Source of the DNA: Hirundichthys speculiger
Taxonomy: Eukaryota; Chordata; Actinopteri; Beloniformes; Exocoetidae
Reading direction: 5' to 3'
Assembly: GCA_018398805.1 (NCBI GenBank)
Contig: JAGFBZ010000738.1
Coordinates: 372,001-436,000, forward strand
Length of the DNA stretch: 64,000 nucleotides
This document shows, in pieces, positions 1 through 11,925 of the stretch. Made by a program: the position numbers and the translations under genes. Numbering within the stretch: the first letter of the stretch is position 1; every line of letters begins with the position of its first letter. The notes under the pieces were generated by a model, which saw only the letters and a list, made by a program, of their open reading frames with translations, ran no database searches and was not told the DNA's origin.

Positions 1-785
1 TTTCCTATTATTTTGAAATACATGTTTATTATCATGAAATATTTCCCATTATTATGAAAAAAATTTAATTATTATGAAATATATTTTTATTATTATATAA
101 TCTTAGTTTAATGCATAATAGTTTATTTCAGAATGGCTTTTTTATTTAAGAATGAGTTTTTACATAACTGTTTCATTTTTCATAAGAATGAGATTTTACA
201 TAATAATGACATTTTGCCAGTGGGCGGGACCAGTGGTTGACCTGCACGCTCATTGGCTGATCCTTCTCCATTCTACGCTCTGATATCGACTAGTTGGTGG
301 GGGACTCGCATCGAGCCTGTTGGCTACCTCTCGGAGTAAGTCAGAAAAGGATCTTTCTCCTGTCGCCATGCCGTCAACTTTTAACCGTAAACTGAGGTGC
401 ATTCTGCCACCTACTGGCCTGGAGTATATACATTGCACCTCTCACCCACTATCGATATTCACTGTTCTGTTGCTTATGCCTGAATGAAAGAGCAGCCAAT
501 CACATAAATGGCTCCGCCCTCTCTGCTGTGATTTACACACAAATAATTCTTATGAAAAATGAATCCATTATTATCTAAAAGCTCATTCTTATGAAAAACG
601 AAACCATTATTATCTAAAAGCTCATTCTTATGAAAAACGAAACCATTATTATCTAAAAGCTCATTCTTATGAAAAACGAAACCATTATTATCTAAAAGCT
701 CATTCTTATGAAAAACGAAACCATTATCATAATAATGGGAAATATTTCATAATAATAAACACCTGTATTTCATAATAATAGACTC
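1..785. mobile_element. Large foldback (non-autonomous DNA) transposon
   Basis: The left end (about 5-60) and right end (about 725-780) are long imperfect inverted repeats: GAAATATTTCCCATTATTAT on the left recurs reverse-complemented as ATAATAATGGGAAATATTTC on the right. Inner arms are also inverted: TTTTTCATAAGAATGAGAT (about 175-195) against the unit repeated at 577-735. The centre (210-540) is GC-richer, with GTGGGCGGG and two opposed CCAAT-type boxes. The left target-site duplication would fall at the window edge and cannot be tested. Confidence 0.75.
541..735. repeat. 39-bp tandem repeat inside the foldback element
   Basis: Four near-perfect copies start at 577, 616, 655 and 694, each AAAAGCTCATTCTTATGA followed by AAAACGAAACCATTATTATCT, after a diverged partial copy from 541. 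Only one arm of the element carries the expansion. Confidence 0.92.
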
Positions 786-1056
786 ATTTATTCATTGAAT
801 TATGACCCAAACAGGGCTCCCTAAAATCCTGGTGGGAGAGCAGTCGATTTAATGACCGCTCACATTATTTTTTCACAGGTGTCCAGACAACAGGGCCTAA
901 GTATGTCAGCATTGGGACTCAGACAACCCTTGCATCATGGACGATGAAATGGATGCCAACAACTCCAAGCCAGAAAGGAGAAATGAGGACTCTGATTGTG
1001 CTCCATCGTTTGCTTCTGAAAGCTCTGGTGAAGCTGACATCGGTGATGTCTCCAGT

Positions 1057-1287
1057 ACTCGGCTCAGGTGGTAGAGTGGGTTGTCCGGTAACCGGAAAGT
1101 TGCCGGTTCGATTCCCATGCTCCCTGGCTACACGTCGAAGTATCCCTGAGCAAGATACTGAACCTGAGCATGTGGCACCTTGCATGGTAGCCTCGGCCAT
1201 CAGTGTGTGAATGTGTGTGTGAATGGGTGAATGACACATGCTGTAAAGCGCTATAGAAATGTAAGTCCATTTACCATTTACCATTAC
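1057..1287 (+). mobile_element. tRNA-headed teleost SINE
   Basis: The head GGCTCAGGTGGTAGAGTGG (A-box-like) and GGTTCGATTCC (B box) is followed by the widespread teleost body GAGCAAGATACTGAACC, a GTGTGTGAATGGGTGAATG stretch and a tail TAAGTCCATTTACC. The same family occurs inverted at 38,125-38,408. Confidence 0.8.
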
Positions 1288-1839
1288 TCCTGTGTCTCGA
1301 GATCTTCCCAGCTCAGTGTTAGAAAGTGATGGTATTATGATTCCATTAAACAGTTCGTGACAGCGTCGGTACAAGTGACTGGTGATATTCTAGGCCTACA
1401 TAGCTTGTTTGGTCTGATAGAGTCATTCAGTGTAAGGTACCGTTGCAGGTTTTGTCTGTTTTGTTCTCTGAAGATTCTCCCAAAATAGTCTTGCACACCC
1501 ACCATCAAGGCTTCCAGCGATGTGGCATCTGGGACCCAACACCTACATAAAGTGACAAAAGCCAGCATCCTCAACAACTGAAAAAGGTTGTAAGACAGTA
1601 ACAATTATCATCATCATTATTAATATAATAATACAAATAATGATTGATTTACCTTCTCATAGCAGTAATAGCACAATGCAGATTAACAGACACTTTTGTG
1701 ACTCCTGCAGTTCTTTTGTGCTAGAAATAATGCAACAAACTGTATGTGATTGATATATGATCAAATTAATGTGTTGAAAGTGGAGAAATGAGGTCCACCT
1801 CCACCCCTTCCACCCCTCCAAGATATAGGACTGAATAAG

Positions 1840-1905
1840 CACGCGTGCGTGTGCATGTGTGTGTGTGTGTGTGTACGCCTGTGTGTGTGTGCATACATGT
1901 GTCTG
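1840..1905. repeat. Interrupted (GT)n microsatellite
   Basis: GCGTGCGTGTGCATGTGTGT and further GT runs. The long ORFs crossing it are low-complexity artefacts. Confidence 0.9.
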
Positions 1906-2189
1906 TCTTCAAGCACAGGTAGTGTGGGAGAGCAAAAGTGAGAAGTGGCATTGTTGCATCTGTTCCTCATTAAAGGGTGCAAATGAACACATGTGTGTTG
2001 TTCCTGGTTTGATAGAGTGGGGGGTTGATAAGGACCTGGCCTTTCCCAGACTGCCTGTAGTAAAACTGTTTCAAGACAAAGAGGGGACCTTGGTCTCATC
2101 TGACAACATTTTGGCTGTTTCTCCTGTAATGATGAATGTAATGCTTAGTAACCCTCCTAGCCAGTATTGTGACTCTACCTGGGACTGAG

Positions 2190-2490
2190 ATTTCTATTAC
2201 AGACAAAAGCCTGAATAAAGTTGGGTAATATCCTTTGAAAAACTGATACTGCTGATTTTGACTACCACTTATGAATAAGAGCTCTTAAAATTGCTCTTGC
2301 TGTTTCTGGTTTTAAAGATGTTTTCTCCACTCTACTCACATTTTTTCAGATCTTTTCACTGAAGTTCAATAGTAGATAAGAACTTATGGACTTATTATAT
2401 TTTCCATTCAGAAATTTTTATTATAATTTTTTTTTTTTTTAGTTACTGTTTTTTCAGGGTATTTATCATGTTGGAGGCCCCAACCCTCTG
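2190..2490. other. Unassigned AT-rich intergenic sequence
   Basis: I see no exon, repeat family or RNA gene here beyond a short poly-T tract near 2,430. Confidence 0.5.
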
Positions 2491-2495
2491 GTATA

Positions 2496-2690
2496 AAAGC
2501 TGATTTATGCTTCTGCGTAGCAGCTATGCACATAGCCTACACACACCGTGTCTGGCATTTATACTTGTGCGTTATTGTTTGCGACGCTATGTAATTATAC
2601 CAGACGGCAACGCGGGCTCATTTCTGCTGCGCTGTAGCTAGCAGTGCTGAGTTTCCTTTTGTTTACTTCCTATATGTAGCTCAGACATAC
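2496..2690. mobile_element. Terminal fragment of a Harbinger-like MITE
   Basis: Begins AGCTGATTTATGCTTCTGCG and includes GTGCTGAGTTTCCTTTTGTT. The same end and internal sequence occur in opposite orientation at 39,313-39,670 and 46,425-46,730, so the three are one family. Superfamily assignment is from memory of similar fish MITEs. Confidence 0.6.
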
Positions 2691-3130
2691 TGACAGAGCA
2701 AGCAAAGTTTATTTTATGTAAGTTTGGGTGACTAAATGTTGAGCATCAGCACCGCCGGGGAAGACGACAACGGCCTGGTCCGGTCCGCGTAATGAACCGG
2801 GCTCTGGGACGGTCGGCTCCGTCGCTCGCCGGACTGAATGGAGCTCAGTCTTCCCAGAGGAGACGGTCTGGTTCATCGGTGTTTCCTCCTCTGAACTGGA
2901 GATATCTCACTTGTCATCATTATGGAGATGTACTGGTTTTAATGGATGTTAACTGTTTTAACGGCTGTTAACGGCTGTTAACTGGAGTTAGCACTCGGAC
3001 CACGGGACCGGGCATGAAAAGGAGCGCTGGACGCTGGCAGCTTCTCTAGTACACCAGACTGGTGTACTGAAACCTGAATTTCTTCCTTGGGGGATTAATA
3101 AATTATATTTGAATTTGAATTTGAATTTAG
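2690..3130 (+). mobile_element. 3' end of a non-LTR element with (TTGAAT)n tail
   Basis: The block AAAAGGAGCGCTGG to GTGTACTGAAACCTGAATTT to GGGGGATTAATAAA, ending in repeated TTGAAT, is shared with 45,535-45,706, which ends in repeated ATCTT. A shared 3' end with different simple tails is typical of LINE or SINE copies. The upstream limit is uncertain. Confidence 0.65.
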
Positions 3131-3492
3131 AGGGAGGTGCACGTGAGGCTGTTTTCTCCATGTGAGGCTTTTTCTCCAGTGCTTCTCAATTATTTTTTGT
3201 TATGCCCCCCGAAAGAAGAAAACATTTTTTTATAGCCACCTGCAACTATAAATAGTATCATTTGTCAATAAAATTGTTATATGTACACCCGTGCATAACA
3301 TTGTAACCTCATTAACATTAAATACAACAAAAAAGAAAAACATAGATCAACTTATGACAAAGAATAACTTCATGTTTACTTTTGTTTATATTTACTTTTT
3401 GTTTTTTAGTCTGTAATAGATACGTACTGTAGCGTCCGGCTGGACGCGATAGAAAAGAATGGAAGAGGAGGTGCTCAACACGTGCCCCCCTA

Positions 3493-3495
<3 letters not shown>

Positions 3496-3539
<44 letters not shown>

Positions 3540-3542
3540 GGG
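3496..3542. repeat. (GT)n next to a poly-G run
   Basis: About 12 GT units pass directly into about 18 G residues. Length is likely polymorphic and prone to assembly error. Confidence 0.92.
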
Positions 3543-3689
3543 CACACGTCATATGTATAACGGAACGTGATGGGAGTCAGTGTCCTATCTGCATGATTTG
3601 CAATGCGAAATTAAGCAATTCTAGTCCAGCACCAGCAAAACTAAAGGAACTCTTCTAAAGGAACATAACGCTTACTGAATTTAAGGTGA

Positions 3690-4205
3690 AAGAGAGCCAG
3701 ATTCGATCAAAAGGCTACTCTGCCTGTCCCGGCTTTGCACCAATCAACAAACCAATCCTCACAAAGTACAAAGTAGATTACCTGATCGTTTTAAAGCCCT
3801 TAATGGCCTTGCCCCTCCCTATCTATGTGAACAAGCGCGTGTTCAGAACTCCACTAGAGCCTTACAGTCCTCAAACCAGCTCTTGCTGGAAGTCCCCAGA
3901 ACCAGGACTAAACTCTGGGGTGATCGGGCCTTCTCAGTTGCTGGACCCAGACTCTGGAATAAGCTGCCCCCTGAAATGCGTACCATCACTGACTTTGGGC
4001 TTTTTAAATCCATAGGATTAAAACCTATTTATTCAGACTGGCTTTTAATACACAGTATTGATGTGAGATATTTTTTCCATTTTAATTGTATTGTTTTTAT
4101 ATCAAATTTGAATTGTTTTGTTTTAATGTGGATTTTAATGGAAAGCACTTTGGTCACCTTGTGTGTTGTAAAGGGGTCTATAAATAAAAGTTGATTGATT
4201 GATTG
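3690..4205 (+). mobile_element. 3' end of an L2/Rex1-type LINE: C-terminal ORF2 and 3' UTR
   Basis: Shifting frames encode VFKALNGLAPPY-like residues, then LEVPRTRTKLWGDRAFSVAG and PRLWNKLPPEMRTI, the standard C-terminus of fish LINE reverse transcriptases. It ends with AAAGCACTTTGGTCACC, a TATAAATAAA-type signal and (TTGATTGA)n. Truncated 5', as usual for LINEs. Confidence 0.85.
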
Positions 4206-5143
4206 ATTGAGGTCAGGACTCTGTGCAGGCCAGTCAAGTTCATCCACACCAGACTCTTCCATCCATGTCTTTATGGACCTTGCTTTGTGCACTGGTGTAC
4301 AGTCGTGTTTCAAGAGAAAGAGCTCCAAACTGTTCCCACAAAAATGGGACCATGGAATTGTCCAAAATGTCTTGGTCTGCTGAAGCATTCAGAGTTCCTT
4401 TCACTGGAACTAAGGGGCCAAGCCCAGCTCCTGAAAAACAACCCCACACCATAATCCCTCCTCCACCAAACTTTACACTTGGATCAATGCAGTCAGACCA
4501 GTACCGTTCTCCTGGAAACCACCAAACCCAGACTCTTCCATCAGATCACCAGATGGAGAAGTGTGATTCATCACTCCAGAGAACGTTCCTCCACTGCTCT
4601 AGAGTCCAGTGGTGGCTGCTTTACACCACTGCATCGACTTTGCATAGCACTTGGTGATGTTTGGCTTGGATGCAGCTTCTTGACCGTGGAAAGCATTCAT
4701 GAAGCTCTCTGCTCTGTTGTTGAGCTAATCTGAAGGCCACATGAGGTTTGGAGGTCTGTAGTGATTGACTCTGCAGAAAGTAGGTGACCTCTTCGCGCTA
4801 TGCGCTTTAGCAGCCGCTGACCCCGCTCCATGGCCTACCACTTCATGGCTGAATTGCTGTTGTTACCAAACACTTCCATTTCCTTATAATACAACTGACA
4901 GTTGACTGTGAAATATTTAGGAGCGAGAAAATTTCACAACAGGATTTTTTGTGAAACAAATCAGGTGTCATCCTATAACAGTTCCATACTGGAATTCACT
5001 GAGCTCCTGAGAGCGACCCATTCTTTCGCAAATGTTTGTAGAAACAGGCTGTATACGTAGGTGCTTAATTTAATACACCTGTGGCCATGGAAGTGATTGG
5101 AACAATTTTGGATGGGTGTGCAAATACTTTTGGCAATATAGTG
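4206..5143 (-). mobile_element. Decayed Tc1-like transposon
   Basis: The minus strand encodes transposase pieces MVWGCFSGAGLGPLVPVKG, then KTWMEESGVDELDWPAQSPD. The outer terminus at 5,112-5,143 reads AATACTTTTGGCAATATAGTG followed by TA, the usual Tc1 end and target. The other end is missing; it abuts the LINE tail at 4,205. Frames are broken, so it is inactive. Confidence 0.85.
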
Positions 5144-7400
5144 TATATGAGCCCCTAGCCAGATCATGGCTTTCTCTCCTGTAACTTAGTCATACATTGT
5201 TTAATCTGGTCCAAAATTGGTATGTATGGTATATTGTAGTCTGAGTTGGAACTCATCTACATGGTAATATTCAGGCACAGTTGTATCACCCCCTGTTGGC
5301 AACAGGGAGTGTCATCTTTTGTATTATGCATCTTGGCTTTAGCAGCTGCAACACAAACTAGGTCAATCAGTAGTTAAAATAGTAAAGATGACTTTCAATT
5401 TAACTAGCTTTCTGTCAAAGGGCATCACTGGAAGAGTCCAGCAAATATCCACATATCTGATCAAAAAAGCTTGTTCTGCATTGTCCAATGTCCAAGGAAC
5501 ATGATTTGCGTTTTATTATGTAATGTATTTTGTCAGTGCTTCACCAAGTCAGCCTGAATTTTGCACAGAATATACTCCTAAATGTCCCCAAGCACCAAAT
5601 AAAATTTTGTAGATGGGCATCCAACAGCACCTATTCACCGTGAAACAGGAAGTGGGCAGTTCTGCCACACAAAAATGTGAAAAATTTAGTCAAAATCACA
5701 CATTGGTACCTGAGAAGGGATGATAATTAAAATATATTTTGCAAGTAATTGGTAGTTGGTGAAAGGATCTCATAGCAGCAGTAATGTGTTCAGTTTTCCT
5801 GGTTCTTGTTAGAATTTTGGCAACAGGGGTAATCATGAGCTGAAGCTTTCTAATCAGATGAAAGAGCGTTACTGCAGTCAAGTTTGCTGGAGATGAAGGC
5901 TGGATGAGTTTCTGTAAATCTCCTCTGGACGTCACATCTCTCACCCTTCGTATTGTTTGAAGTGATAAAAAGCTGTGGCAACTGCAACTCAGCTCTGAAT
6001 ATATTCCCCACCTGTTTTTTGTCTTCATTCCTGTGGATTCAAGCTGGGCAGCTTTCCATTTAATGCCAAATGGAATTATCTCTGTACTGTCTTTATTCCC
6101 GACTGGCTCGGGAAGGCAGTGGACAACTGGGGGAGTGGTGGCGTTGGGTGCAAAAGCCCGATCATCATTTCTTGCAGCTTTAATAGCTCGTTTTATTTGA
6201 TTTAAAATAAAAAATACTTCTTATAGATTTTTTTTTCATCACATGATATTTTTTTATTGTTCTGAAACTAGAACCTTTGTTCTCTGGATCCATTTTCATT
6301 TTAGGACCAATGGGGAGGCCTAGCTTAGGAAGCTAATCTGAAGGGGTTTAGGTTTCTTTATTAGTGTGTAAGATGGATACAGGTACTGATTGTGAGAACA
6401 AATATAATTTTAATAGACATAATAGATAATCACGGGAACAAAAAAGTTTTTGGCTAGCGGCTGTCAAGGATTCTCTGAAATGAAATGTCCTCCTTTGGGT
6501 GTCTCCTACAGCATGCTATGGTTGGTGCACACAACCAGCATTGTTGAAAACCTGGTCAAAACCAGACAAAAATCTTAATTCAATATAGGATGGAAGATAA
6601 GAAAAGAACACTTACTTACTTAAATCCTTACTGGTATTACATGAAACTGTAAGATGCACCTAGAACATTTTGGCAGTCAATCACTTACCCACAACGCTAA
6701 TGCTAGCAATGTTTGCTAAACTTACCATGTGATCATTGTGGTTAAATCAAGATACTCAAATTAGTCTTTGTAGTCCTTTCTTATCTCAGTTATCTGAGTT
6801 CAGTTTGTATAACCCAAGCAACACTAACTGCATAAGACACAACAGATTTAGTAATGTTTCACACCACTACAAATATAGTGTCCATTTACAGTCATTTACA
6901 GTTCATTCATATGCTGAATATAATCAACCCCAGACACAATGCCTCTTCTATATTATGATTTATTTCAGAATATATTAAGCCTTAAAGTTAAGTTTGCAGA
7001 TATTCAAATAGTGAAAGACATCATTTGTTAATCTCTTCTATAATTCTTAAACATCAAGGATACCACATGAGGCTGGAAATGTTTGCACTGCAGTAAGTCA
7101 GAAAACAGAAAACTCTGAATATCCTATGCAGATATGTTTCCGAGGATACAAAATGTTGGATTTTAAATCGTATCTACAGTATTGTGTTTTGGTCATATAC
7201 TCTTCACACTGACAAAAGGTTGATTGCATTAGTTGTGAAAAATAATGTGGGATGTCTTTCTGTTGTGCTGTGACTAAAATTAAATCGCCCAAATGTTTCA
7301 GTCATATTTGAAACACTGCTTGTGAACTCTCAAAAAATGATGATCAGTGTCACTGATTAAATAAATGATCAGAATGTTAAATAAACACTGCTGTTTATAT
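5144..7400. other. Intergenic sequence without a recognised gene
   Basis: An open minus-strand stretch at 5,696-6,028 (about 110 codons) has no domain or motif I recognise and no splice or promoter context. Otherwise I see only AT-rich unique-looking DNA. Confidence 0.5.
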
Positions 7401-7533
7401 AAAGACGGAGAAGAAGAAAAAACAGTAGAGAGAGGGAAAGAGAAGGAGGGGCTCGAGAGAGAGAGAGAGAGAGACAAAAGGGGGTCTGATGGAGTGAGAG
7501 AAATGGGGAGAGTACAGTAAAGGGGGGAGGAGG
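7401..7533. repeat. Purine-rich strand-asymmetric tract
   Basis: About 130 bases are almost wholly A and G on the plus strand (for example AGAGAGAGAGAGAGAGA and GGGGGGAGGAGG). Mirror-like purine tracts can form triplex DNA. Confidence 0.8.
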
Positions 7534-8410
7534 TGTTCAGTTTTATATATTGTGGTACTAAATATAATTATTCACTTTTTTCAATTGTATTTATGGAGCT
7601 CAAATAATTCCAATAGTTTGAATTTTACTCTAGATTAATTTATTTGTGTAAAAATGTAGAGGACTAGATTTTTTTGCATTTGTAAGACAGTAGATTTGGG
7701 GTTGGAAAAAGTTTGAAAATGCAGAATATTGACACTATCACATTTATCTGTCTCTCTCTGCTTCTTCATAAACACACCATTTCTCCAGCTTGTCCAACAG
7801 CTGCGTGTAATGGCAAACAGTCGCTTCCTCCTCAACAACTTGGAGCTGGTACTTTAACTTTTCAGTGCTTGTTCATTTGATATGCAAACAAGTCTCTTGT
7901 CAATGTCAATGTATTTTAATGGAAAGATCCTGCTTCAACAGAGAACAGGGAACCAGGGAACTTTGCCATCAAAGTTTTTTTTCTTTGTTTGTTTTTTGAG
8001 TGGAGAAAATAAAAAATAAAAAGACCTATGGTTGAAAGCTGGTTGAACACAACAGAGAGCCAGCAGAGGGTACCAGGAGTGTTACATATTCCCAGGCTAA
8101 AGTCAGCCTGGACATGTTTAACACGGTGTTTAAGGTGATGATGAAACCACCTCTACTGCATCTCTCAGTCTCTGTTAGGTAGCGTTCACAACTGTTGGAT
8201 CTTCAACACAACATTATTTATGAAATACACACATCACATCCCTTTGTTAATGGCAGACCTCAGCTCAACCTTTGCTTATATACTGAAGACGTGTACTGAA
8301 ACTAAGGTGAATATGTTATTAGGAAGGTTTGTGTGTGCGTATGTGTGTGTAAATGAGAGGGATTGAAGTCAGTGTTACGTCAAGCAGGAACCCTCAATGT
8401 TGCTAATTTA
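7534..8410. other. Intergenic sequence, nothing recognised
   Basis: I see no coding, RNA or repeat signal beyond simple AT-rich runs. A minus-strand 67-codon ORF at 7,635-7,838 lacks any family resemblance. Confidence 0.45.
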
Positions 8411-8690
8411 TTTACAGTTTTAATTAGATGGATAGAGCCCTCACAGATATAAGACAGAGAGGAGAGATGTTGCCAGCGTTACAGCACTTTAATTATGGTA
8501 GCAGGCTCCTGATCCCTGCGCTCTGCTGTCTGGGGAGCCAGTTAATTAAAATCCTCATTATTTTACTTTTAATTAGTTCCCCCCTCTTTTGTTTCCTTTC
8601 ACCATATGGCTATGTTCCTTGGTCAAATTAACGTAATTGAGCTAATTAAGCCGATCACTTTAATTATTCAAAACATTACGATTGGCCAAA
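8411..8690. promoter_or_regulatory. Candidate enhancer: homeodomain-motif cluster downstream of lmo4
   Basis: Within 270 bp there are at least six TAATTA/TAATTG-type sites (TTTTAATTAG, GTTAATTAAAAT, TTTTAATTAG again, CGTAATTGAG, CTAATTAAG, TTTAATTATT). LMO4 loci are known for distal regulatory sequence. Function is inferred from motif density alone. Confidence 0.4.
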
Positions 8691-10469
8691 AGAACTTTTC
8701 TCTCTAGTCCTGACATTCCTGAATGAGACTTGGAGTTGTAAAGTCACTCTCTTTGTGATAAAGCTGTTCTACTCCCTACTTTCATGTTCCTGTACTGTCT
8801 CATTTCACTCCCATAGATAAACAATACAGTAATAGAGCCCTCGGGCATTTAAAGACAATTTTGAAATCATAACAACATTTAACACATTTCATAATTCTAG
8901 TTTCTCGTGATTATGCCAAACTAGATGTGCGCTGAAGGTTGATGTAGCTAGTCCCAGACAGCCCTTGTAGTGTTTCAGTGGTTTGTCAGAACAACTAATA
9001 TCTTTCAGCGAGCCTGCTGCCATAATTAAATCCAGCGACATAGATTTTGAAAATGATGCAAAGTAGTTCCTGTTTTACAACAAACATGATTATGTTTCAG
9101 CATCTAAGGATTACCAAGACCAGTCTTTCAGAATTCAAACAACTCCTATTCACCATCGTATTGAACCAGCATTATTAATTTAATTTGCAGCTCATTTACT
9201 TATTTTACAGTTCTGCATAGAAACATTTAGCTCCACAAACACATTTCAAAATTGTTTGATCCAAGTACTTAGCACAATGTCATGATTCATGGAATATTCA
9301 TGTCCATTGAATTTGTGACATGAAATAACAAAGTAAACAATTATGTATGCAGAATGTTAAGCATGTTTAACAACAAAATCTGGTCTAAACCTCTGCACTG
9401 AAAAAATATTTAATTAAATAGTTCAAGAAGCTTATACAATTAAAGAGCAACCTGTTTCACATAATACTGAGCATCAAGTTGAAAATCAGAATAGCAGCTC
9501 TATTACATCAGCTCCATCTTCCCACCCCTTTCCAAATATGTGTGTGTATATATACATGTACAGGTATATACACACACCGAACACCCATAACATTATAACC
9601 ACTAATGTAACCCTGTGAACTAACTTGATTTTGTTACAATGCAATATTCTGCAGGGAAAACCTTCTTAGCATTCACACAAATGCTATTTTGGCAGTTGGC
9701 ACCCACATAAAAGTTTTTGTTAACAAATCACACTCTCAATATAACAACATAATTCCTCTATAGGAGCCACTTAATCCCAGCAGGTCAGCAGTGAGCCCCT
9801 TTACAGTTTTATAGAGCGCTCAAAGCGCAGGTCTCTGAAGAATATACCAATCTGATGGGAAACACTTTCAATAAACAGAGATCTCACCGCACAACCCAAA
9901 GGTTTGACCCATTACGAACATCCCAGTACCAGACAACCCAGGACGTCCTTATCTTGTTAATCCAAAACCATTTAAACTTGACTCACAAGTGCTTCTCACA
10001 TCTAAAAATGAGGCTATTCAAATATGTAAACATTTCTGTCACAACTCAGTCATTTATCTATTTAAACAACATATCCATATTTCTATTTACTGCATGACAA
10101 AAGAAAAATTATCAGAAACAGACAGAACAACAATAAAAACAATTAACAAAAATAAAATAAAATAAAATAAACTTTACACAGGTTGAGTAATTGCCCCCAT
10201 GTTACTTTGAGAGCATTAGTCCATAGAACTGTATTCTAAAAAATGTATTTCTCTTCTCATTTTTTCACTGATTTCACCTGATGCATTAATTATCTATCTC
10301 AATTACATGTTTATACCGACTTCTCAGCTGTTTTTTTTTTTATTTGCTTATGTTTTGTCCAAAGCAACAGTGAAGTTACAGTGAAGTTAATAAAAATGTA
10401 TAAATATTAACTTACAAATTAACTGCTTGAGTAAAAGGCGAACTGCACCATTTGATTACTAGTACCTAC
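8691..10469. other. Intergenic sequence with little recognisable content
   Basis: It holds a short TATACATGTACAGGTATATA patch at about 9,550 next to CACCGAACACCCATAACATT, which resembles a Tc1/mariner remnant, and an (AAAAT)n run at about 10,150. I see no exon. Confidence 0.45.
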
Positions 10470-11468
10470 TCACAAACAGCTACCGCCGTTATCTACGCCC
10501 ACATGATCCTCTGCAGGGTCACGGGGTAACCCTTCGGGTAAAAGGCAGGGGTACGCCTAGTGCTGGGCGATATGGAAAAAATCATATATCACGATATGGA
10601 CTATTTTATATCACGATAATGATATATATCACGATATACCATAATAAAGTATGTTTTCAGTTATTCTTTGAAAAGTTTGACAAAAATTTCATTGCTTACT
10701 TTTCAACTTTATTTTGAAAGGACATTTAGCTGAACTGTCACAAACATACATTTTAGTGCAGCAAAAACAGGTAGGTACAGAGGTACAGTAGCTTTCACAT
10801 TTTTTTATGTGTTTCTGAGAGGAAAAATTGAGAATAGGTGGCTAGCAAGCTAGCTGGAATGCTAACGGAGAGATGTTTTCACTCATCACCCTCCCTGCTG
10901 CTAAATCATATTACTTTTACTAAACGGTGGTTAAATCAACCATCTAATAAACAAAGCTAACTTACCTTGGAGTAAATGTAGGTGTGTTTTGTAACTTTCC
11001 CCACGTTCAGTTGATTGTGTGGACGGACACAACTTAACCCACAGCCTGCATTCTCCAGCGTTTGTTTTGGTTTGGTAAAGGGAATAAAAATGTCTCCGCC
11101 AAATGTTCTGGACACCTCGAGTCACTGTTGCAGGTCCCCAGCAGCAATATTTCACCACGGCGTTATTCTAGTGTAATGTAAATACGGTTGATAGGCAAAA
11201 TGGCAAAATAACATTGTCCTTAATGGAGGAGCAGCGAGAATGTCCGACCTAGCAACAGTAACTAGGAAGGGGGCGGCGCTTACCGAAAGGTCAATTTAGA
11301 ACCACTAATTAACCTGACGTGCATGTCTGTGGGAGGACCTGGAGGAAACCCACACCAGCACGGGAAGAACATGCAAACTCCACACAGAAAGGCTCCTGCC
11401 GAAGTTCGAACCAGGAACCTTCTTGCTGTGAAGCAACACTGCTAACCACCAAACCACCGTACTGCCCA
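10470..11468 (-). mobile_element. tRNA-headed SINE, minus strand, split by an insertion
   Basis: Read on the minus strand, the head GGCAGTACGGTGGTTTGGTG and GGTTCGAACTTC (B-box-like) at 11,468-11,400 leads to a body with GGAGTTTGCATGTTCTTCCC, a classic teleost SINE. The continuation appears at 10,555-10,470 (ACCCTGCAGAGGATCATG). About 730 bp of other DNA separates the two halves. Confidence 0.75.
10557..11290. mobile_element. hAT-like non-autonomous element inserted in the SINE
   Basis: Begins TAGTGCTGGGCGATATGG, then CATATATCACGATATGG, a well-known fish hAT-type end. No matching right terminus is visible, so the right side is probably deleted. A related end occurs at about 43,945. Confidence 0.6.
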
Positions 11469-11925
11469 TTATGAAATTATGTAGATATTATTTTATGCCA
11501 AATCATTAAGGCATATTACCACAAAATGAAATGAAATGAAAATCTGAAAATGCATTTTTTATTTATGAGTCTGAATACATTAAATGCAGGAGTAGAGATC
11601 AACACTGCTCAAGTCTGAGTCAAGTTAAAATTAGGGGTCAGGTCGGACTCAAATCTGAGGCCTGGACATGGAAACTACAAGCCTGGATTACAGTTAAGGT
11701 GACATCTGAGCTGATGCCACTTTCCGAGCTATACATTGTTCCATTTGGCTCTTTTTCTCCCCACCTGGAGACGGATAGTAGACATGTTGAGTCTGTATCA
11801 CAGGAGCGTCTGGAAAAGAAGATGGCTTTGCTAGTCCTCATCGTAAATGTAAAAATACTCTAGCAGCTTCTTGTGTCTTCACAGCGTGAGGTGGTGAAAC
11901 ATAGGCAATTACACTCATCTGCATG
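11469..11925. other. Intergenic sequence, nothing recognised
   Basis: No gene or repeat signal was identified; a 67-codon minus ORF at 11,638-11,841 has no recognisable features. Confidence 0.4.

Noticed and set aside
577..735. Regularly spaced repeats that might suggest a CRISPR array
   Set aside because: The copies are directly adjacent with no spacers and lie in a eukaryotic foldback transposon.
919..1374. A 151-codon minus-strand ORF
   Set aside because: It runs through the tRNA-headed SINE and its GT-rich tail, and the predicted protein is low complexity with no family.
1761..2188. ORFs of about 110 codons on both strands
   Set aside because: They cross the (GT)n microsatellite and overlap each other; His/Thr and Cys/Val runs reflect the repeat.
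5696..6028. A 110-codon minus-strand ORF
   Set aside because: No domain, no splice context and no promoter; kept only as unassigned intergenic sequence.
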